From contig NC_134844.1 of assembly GCF_965363235.1 (NCBI RefSeq), forward strand, positions 21,310,646-21,374,645: 64,000 bases of DNA. The letters run 5' to 3'. The translations under genes were made by a program, and so were the position numbers. How positions within the stretch are numbered: the first letter of the stretch is position 1; every line of letters begins with the position of its first letter. The DNA comes from Mytilus galloprovincialis (taxonomy: Eukaryota > Mollusca > Bivalvia > Mytilida > Mytilidae). Shown here one piece after another: positions 58,701 to 64,000 of the stretch. The notes under the pieces are model-generated. The model was not told the origin of the DNA and searched no databases. It worked only from the letters and a program-made list of their open reading frames with translations.

Positions 58701-59195
58701 TGAAATTTGAACAACGATTCACCACTGGGATACTGTTCAACTTGTCGTTATACTTATCATGTGATTAATTTTAACTAGTCGCTAAATGTTAAAAGTATGA
58801 TTAGTTAATACAATGATTATATTTTGTTGTTCAATTTTATCTTTTTTTGTATTACTTAATCAATTCATTTTAGGTAACATTGTACTAATAAGCATTAAGG
58901 GTTCTCTTGAACTTTGCATGCCACCACCAAAGTTTACAGGTACACAGGGGACCTCAATAGACTAGAAATACTTAGTCGTATAGTTTATATAACAAATTGA
59001 CACCATAATGTAGAGGACAAATCTCTAAATTGAAAACATACAAACTATCACATAAGCAGTGGAAACGCACGAGACAAAACCAATAGACTATCACAAAAAT
59101 GGATATCCCTTGATCAGTTACAACAACATTGGTATGCAAGGAGACACACTTTAAAACACAGCAGATAAGTTCTTTGATGAAGCAGTATTTAGCTT
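55770..59195. other. Noncoding stretch between cluster genes
   Basis: No host gene recognised. 56540-56690 has a decayed R2 fragment (GGAATGGTATGATTTCCAAT). 57258-57345 has a head fragment of the 366-bp unit (GCCAGACGCGCGTTTCGTCT). Confidence 0.45.
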
Positions 59196-59473
59196 TTATG
59201 TTTCAAAATGATAGTCTACGTCGCTGTCTTTACCATATTTATATATTTCAAATAAGTATTTTCTAGCTATCGGTTCCTCTTTGTCTTCGAAAACATCTTG
59301 TTTTCTGTGCTTTTTACGATGAACATAAATTGCGCTAGTCACTATAATTATTGTTATTACTATTCCAACCCCGATACCAATCAGGAGTACAGTTTGAGTA
59401 GGGTTTTGCTCAACAGCTTCGGTTGTATTAATTGCAGTTTTTTCCTGATTACTACGAGTAATGTCCATATAAT
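59196..59473 (-). CDS. Gene C terminal exon: short stalk, transmembrane helix, long tail
   Basis: 278 nt from acceptor TTGTAG to the stop at 59196. It reads DYMDITRSNQEKTAINTTEA and EQNPTQT, the helix VLLIGIGVGIVITIIIVTSA, then IYVHRKKHRKQDVFEDKEEP and a tyrosine-containing end (YLFEIYKYG, DVDYHFET). The membrane part and FED.EEPIA match gene A, but the last 20 or so residues do not. It lacks the roughly 280-residue mucin stretch of gene A exon 8. Confidence 0.8.
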
Positions 59474-62400
59474 CTACAAATAGAAATATTCCTTATAGCT
59501 TAATCGATCCTTTTACATCATTTCCATATTTTACTGAAATCCCAAAATTAACAGAAACTTTACAATGGAAACAATGACGGATGCGACTTGTGGTACCAGA
59601 ACTGTTTAACTTTCCCGTCCACCGGTGTTCTCCTTATAAAACTGATAAACAGCATTTTACTGAAAATATTTAAACAGTAATGGGTGTCCTAGTTCTTGAA
59701 GTTATTATGTATACTATATGCTATTGTTATAGTTTTTTTTATACAAAAGAACTTTCAGTAGTTTTCACAAAGTGATTGATATAAATAATACCTGTAGGGA
59801 AAGCTGCTAATTTTTCTGTTGTTTTTACTAGACTGGTAATTGTTGTTGCCAAACTTGACGAGGCTTCAGTTGTTTCAAACGGTCTATGATACATTGTTGT
59901 GGTTTGCACAACTGACTCAGTTGTATCTATTGCAGTTGTTATTTTCTATAGCTTAATTGATATTTAAAATTATTACATAATTTCTATTTTTTCACTGAAT
60001 GCCACTTATCACTAATGTCGTAGGGTGAGACATCAAACATTTTCTGATAAATTGAATTAAATAATTCTAAACATTGCTATATAGTGCACTAGAAAATGAG
60101 ATGACGATGAAATTTGTTTTTATTTATTGTGTAACTTATCTTGACATCGGTTTAATAATAACAATGTTATTTGGGTGACGGATTTATTCGCTGTAATGAA
60201 GATTCACTGGTGGTCATGGGATGTTTTCTCTTAATCGATTTATGAATTTTGAACAGATTTATTTTACCGTTCTTTTATTTAAGCCTTTTGTTCGTGTTGT
60301 TGTCTCTTTAACACATTCCATGTTTCCCTCTCTTTATTAATTATTGTTTAAATCTTGTTGTCTACATTTCGTATTGAAATACAAATCCCTATGATGTCAA
60401 AGGTACCTATTAGAAAACTGTAGATTTGACGTTTGAATAGGCAGTTTCACTATAGATAGCGATGGAGAGAAAAAAGAATATTTGAGACGGTCAAATTCAA
60501 AGTTGACGTTGACAACTCTCAAATGAATGAAAATTAATTTCGTGTTTGAGATTGACTTTTGTTATCGAAATCATAAGTCATGTAGCATTCAATTAATGAC
60601 TGAAGTCACTAATGAAGACGAAAAAAGTAAAATCATCAAAATAATGAACTCCGAGGTATATTTAAAAATAAAAATCCATATTAATCAAATGGTAAACTCA
60701 AAGCTCAATAAATCAAACGCATCGATAACAAGTGTCATATTCCTGACTTGGTACAGGTATTTTCTTATGTAGAAAATGATGGATTCAACCTGTTATTATA
60801 GTTAGCTAAACATCTCATTTTTAGGACAGTTACATCACATTCCAATATATTGACAACGATGAATGAACAAAACAAACAGACATAATTGGTAAAAATGTCA
60901 AAAATAGGGGCACCAGAGTCAGCACAAAAAGGCTGATAGAAAAAGCACAGTAGTAAGTGTTTTGGTAAAAACTACCAGTGAATGCTTAATGAGATGAATA
61001 CATAAAGTAATCACATATGTGATAAATTGATAAAGATTTTAAATAACTAAACATAACTCAAAGATTGGGCGCTGAATTTAAGCTTTTGTCTTTTGCTAAT
61101 TTGTTTAAATATTGCTTGTTTTTATCTTTTTTATAGTAAAACATTCGGTAATTTTCACAAAGTAACTAATATAAATAACACCTGTAGGGGAAACTGCAAA
61201 TTCTTCTGTTGTGTTAACTAGACTGGTAAATGTCATTGTCAAACTTGACGAAGCTTCGGTATTTTCGACGGATCTATGATACGTCGTTGTGGTTCCCGAA
61301 CCTGACTTGGTTGTATCGATTGCAGTTGAATCTTGGTAACGAAGAGTACTGTCCGTATAATCTACATATAAAAATCTATGTATCAAAGTTAAAGATTCAG
61401 TATGTACATCTTTAACTTAATAGGTCTTTACAAAATAATTTAACAATTTTACTGTCATATCTGAATCTGGACTCTATTTGATAACAATATCTATTAATCT
61501 GAACATGAATAAAATTGAGAATGGAAATGGGGAATGTGTCAAAGAGACAACAACCCGACCAAAATAAAAAAAACACAACAGCAGAAGGTCACCAACAGGT
61601 CTTCAATGTAGCGAGAAATTCCCGCACCCGGAGGCGTCCTTCAGCTGGCCCCTAAACAAATATATACTAGTTCAGTGATAATGAACGCCATACTAATTTC
61701 CAAATTGTACACAAGAAACTAAAATTTAAATAATACAAGACTAACAAAGGCCAGAGGCTCCTGACTTGGGACAGGCGCAAAAAATGCGGCGGGGTTAAAC
61801 ATGTTTGTGAGATCTCAACCCTCCCCCTATACCTCTAACCAGTGTAGAAAAGTAAAAGCATAACAATACGCACATTAAAATTCAGTTCAAGAGAAGTCCG
61901 AGTCTGATGTAAGAAGATGTAACCAAAGAAAATAAACAAAATGACAATAATACATAAATAACAACAGACTACTAGCAGTTAACTGACATGCCAGCTCCAG
62001 ACTTCAATTAAACTGACTGAAAGATTATGATTTCATCATATGAACATCAGGCACAATCCTTCCCGTAAGGGGTTTAGTATCATACCATCATAACATATAT
62101 GAGAAGAACATAACCCGTGTCATGCCAACAACTGTTTTTAGAATAAATGTGTTTAGTTCCGACGCAAAGACCTTATCAGTGACTCAATATTAACGCCAAA
62201 ATATGCAATCTTTAATGACTTGACAACAGTATCGTAATTATATCCCTTCTTAATAAGTCTATTCAAAGGTTTTGTAAGTTTATGAGGTGAATACTGACAC
62301 CTTTGTGCTTTATAAAGAATATTTCCATAAAAAATTGGATGTGAAATACCTGAACGTATAAAAAGTCTGCATGTTGAGCTATATTTACGAATGATGTCTT

Positions 62401-62999
62401 TATACCGATGATAAAATTTAGTAAATGTTTTGACTAGTTATGAATACCATAATTTGCTATTGAAAGAAAAATCTAGAGAAGAAGTTTGTCTTATAAACCC
62501 AACACAGTCGATGACTTCATAAAGTAAAGACGTCATGGCATCACAAATGAATCGACGCACGACTTTTTAACAACCTTTTAGCTTTTTCTTTTTTGACATA
62601 TGAGTTTCTTTTTATAGTGATTATGCGACTGTCATACAAGTGAAAGGTTCAGCTAGTTTTAAAACAAGGTTTTAACAACCATTTTCTAAATAAGAAAATG
62701 CCTAGACCAAGTCTCTGCACTTAATAATAAAAGATGTGTTAACATAAGAGGAGCTTGTAATTTTTACACAGGGCATTTGTCATAGCAGTGAACTGACAGT
62801 TACTGTTGCAACAGTATTGCAATTTTTAGACAGGATATCTAATTGATTATAAAATAAAGGTAATTATAATACTTTTATTGACCTAATGCAAGATTGGTAA
62901 TCAATTGTAAAACGTACCGTCTGAACAGTTGTACAGTTTAGGATCATCTACAGAAATATCACTCCAGTAACTTTTTAACTTAGTACCTTCAATTATAAA
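59196..62999 (-). CDS. Gene C, 3' part: MAM end, stalk, transmembrane, tail (continues past right edge)
   Basis: Supported exons: 62999-62918 (MAM part 4), 61361-61182 (stalk) and 59473-59196 (terminal exon with stop). Their phases fit (1 to 1 to 1). A second stalk exon at 59792-59944 is damaged and probably skipped. The 5' exons (signal peptide, CCPs, first MAM exons) lie beyond base 64000. The visible product ends in a membrane helix (VLLIGIGVGIVITIIIVTSA) and a tail of about 40 residues that differs from gene A. No lesion was seen in the three supported exons, so C could be functional, but most of it is not visible. Confidence 0.7.
59792..59944 (-). pseudogene. Gene C second stalk exon, 5' end lost
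   Basis: ITTAIDTTESVVQTTTMYHR and later EASSSLATTITSLVKTTEKL match the intact stalk exon, and the donor (GTATTA) is good. The first 40 or so bases, including the acceptor and DYTDS start, are missing; the sequence runs straight into what is intron elsewhere in the family. The nearest AG gives a wrong phase with an early stop, so the exon is probably skipped. Confidence 0.65.
60690..60790 (-). repeat. R1 repeat fragment in gene C
   Basis: AACAAGTGTCATATTCCTGA and TTTTCTTATGTAGAAAATGA are the reverse complement of R1. The 81-codon plus frame overlapping it is not a gene. Confidence 0.55.
61182..61361 (-). CDS. Gene C exon: Ser/Thr-rich stalk
   Basis: 180 nt, phase 1 to phase 1, acceptor TGTAG and donor GTGTTA. 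It reads DYTDSTLRYQDSTAIDTTKS and continues with SGSGTTTTYHRSVENTEASS and LVNTTEEFAVSPT, so it is Thr/Ser-rich with NTT sequons. It is homologous to the start of the gene A terminal exon, to the gene B stalk exon and to the damaged exon at 59792. Confidence 0.75.
61510..62430 (-). mobile_element. 3' end of a retroelement: reverse-transcriptase C-terminus plus long 3' UTR
   Basis: On the minus strand about 90 codons from about 62425 to 62145 read KTFTKFYHRYKDIIRKYSST, then HPIFYGNILYKAQR, KLTKPLNRLIKKGYNYDTVV and SLIRSLRRN followed by a stop. From memory this matches the C-terminal region of reverse-transcriptase proteins common in bivalves. The 3' UTR then runs through the R2-like CCCAAGTCAGGAGCC motif to an R4 tail ending GTTGTTGTCTCTTTGACACA. 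It is 5'-truncated, the visible coding part is open, and it sits in the gene C stalk-MAM intron. The class (non-LTR or other) is not certain. Confidence 0.65.
62640..62712 (+). repeat. R1 repeat at the conserved intron position in gene C
   Basis: CAAGGTTTTAACAACCATTT then AGAAAATGCCTAGACCAAGT, which is the 5' part of R1. Once the inserted retroelement is discounted, it is at a similar distance from the stalk exon as in genes A and B. Confidence 0.55.
62918..62999 (-). CDS. Gene C exon: MAM part 4
   Basis: 82 nt with acceptor TTTCAG and donor GTACGT: FIIEGTKLKSYWSDISVDDP then KLYNCSD. Nearly identical to the gene A exon. Confidence 0.82.
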
Positions 63000-63963
63000 C
63001 TGAAAATGCAAATACAATATTAAGTCATTTGTGAAGATTGTAATGAAAGAAGCATTTATCTATAAAGATTTGATGTTACAGAACACATGCTTTTTAAACT
63101 TTTTGTTGCATTTTCTTTTAAATCGAATTCACCTTGGCTTAAATGAACTGTTTAATACTAGTTAATAAAAATAATTTACATAAATGCATTAAAAACCAAA
63201 AGGTACTTTGATTTACTAATCTCAAGAACGTTTTAAACGTTGAAAGTAAAGGATATTTAAGAAATCATAAAACCAATGTGTTTTGTTAAACAAGTATAAG
63301 GCGAAAAGTTTCTATTTTTCATTTTTCTACTGGGATTCACCTAATGTGCCATTTTAAATTGTGTGATAATGGAAGACAAATTTACATAAATGCATTGATT
63401 GATACATTTAACCAAGGAACTTTATATTTAACAAAACCATATAAGGTAAAGGTAAACTTGTTCCGTCATGTTCTCTTCATTTCATAAAATATAGAGATGA
63501 AGACCTTCTATATAAACGTGTGTAACAAACCATGACCAAATACAAAAAAAGGCTGCTAGGTCGTTTGTATAAACAGATTAAATTGTACTGCAATCAAATG
63601 AACCACAAAATTGAAACATTCTTTGATAATAAAAAGAGTTATAGAAATCAAACCACTGACCTGAATTTTGCAACTCACAATTTTGTTAAAAAAAAAACGT
63701 TACGTCAACAAGAACAAGGAACAATTAATTCTCTTTTCGGTCTGCGTTTAAACGTTGCCAAATTCGTTGTTGAATCATAAGAGGCAGTGATTCCGATAAC
63801 TTAAGTTTCAACTGTTTGGTATATTTTTTTCCGGATAAAACAATACATGTACGTTGTCAGAAAATATAAAATTCAATTGTACTCGCTACGAAATAGGATA
63901 ACAGCTCGGCTAGCCTCGTTTCCCGTCCTGTTTCCAAGTTTCATTCAATAATATTTTCCGACA

Positions 63964-64000
63964 ATGTAAATGGGGAATGTGTCAAAGAGACAACAACCCG
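63964..64000 (+). repeat. R4 repeat running off the right edge
   Basis: AATGTAAATGGGGAATGTGT then CAAAGAGACAACAACCCG, the start of an R4 copy. Confidence 0.65.

Noticed and set aside
63532-63780. 82-codon plus-strand frame
   Set aside because: Its sequence resembles intron sequence at about 40080-40200 in gene B, so it is shared intron and not a gene.
1-64000. CRISPR arrays, bacterial operons, rRNA genes
   Set aside because: Both strands were scanned by eye. No regularly spaced short repeats, operon-like gene strings or rRNA motifs were seen, as expected for animal nuclear DNA.

Overview
The window looks like nuclear DNA of a marine mussel (Mytilus-like bivalve). This is inferred from the low gene density, the AT-rich sequence, genes split into short exons by introns with GT-AG borders, and very dense interspersed repeats of types I associate with bivalve genomes. 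No bacterial, viral or organellar gene organisation is visible. The species cannot be fixed from the sequence alone.

The only host genes I can support are three paralogous copies of one receptor-like gene, all on the minus strand and arranged head to tail. Gene A (8134-26280) appears complete. Eight coding exons join in phase to give a predicted 671-residue type I membrane protein: signal peptide, two CCP/sushi domains, one MAM domain spread over four exons, a long Thr-rich mucin-like stalk, a transmembrane helix and a 23-residue cytoplasmic tail. Gene B (36352-47436) has every matching exon, but several are frameshifted, carry stops or have lost a splice site, and its terminal exon is disrupted. 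A decayed copy of the transmembrane/tail exon lies inverted at about 33.3 kb. Gene C (59196 to beyond the right edge) shows its terminal exon, one intact stalk exon, one damaged stalk exon and the last MAM exon. Its 5' half is outside the window.

Region by region. 1-8 kb: noncoding, with a SINE and short repeats. 8.1-26.3 kb: gene A, its introns filled with repeats (GACGG-tailed element, retroelement 3' ends, and a long AGCTCACC-type array at 18.1-20.8 kb). 24.9-26 kb: TA microsatellite, tRNA-derived SINE and a repeat. 27.6-31.7 kb: a 4.1 kb element with terminal inverted repeats and a decayed transposase-like coding region. 33.3-36.1 kb: the inverted exon fossil and a 5'-truncated LINE. 36.4-47.5 kb: pseudogene B. 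48-59 kb: no host gene; retroelement ends, two self-flanked 350-366 bp repeat units, a LINE scrap, nested AGCTCACC repeats and a two-copy tandem duplication. 59.2-64 kb: 3' half of gene C.

The best candidate for something new is the cluster itself. It is a locally duplicating receptor family (CCP-CCP-MAM-mucin-TM) undergoing birth and death, with phase-1 stalk exons that can be added or lost without changing frame, and tails that differ between copies. A role in recognition or adhesion is inferred from the domains only; no ligand or pathway is shown by the sequence.
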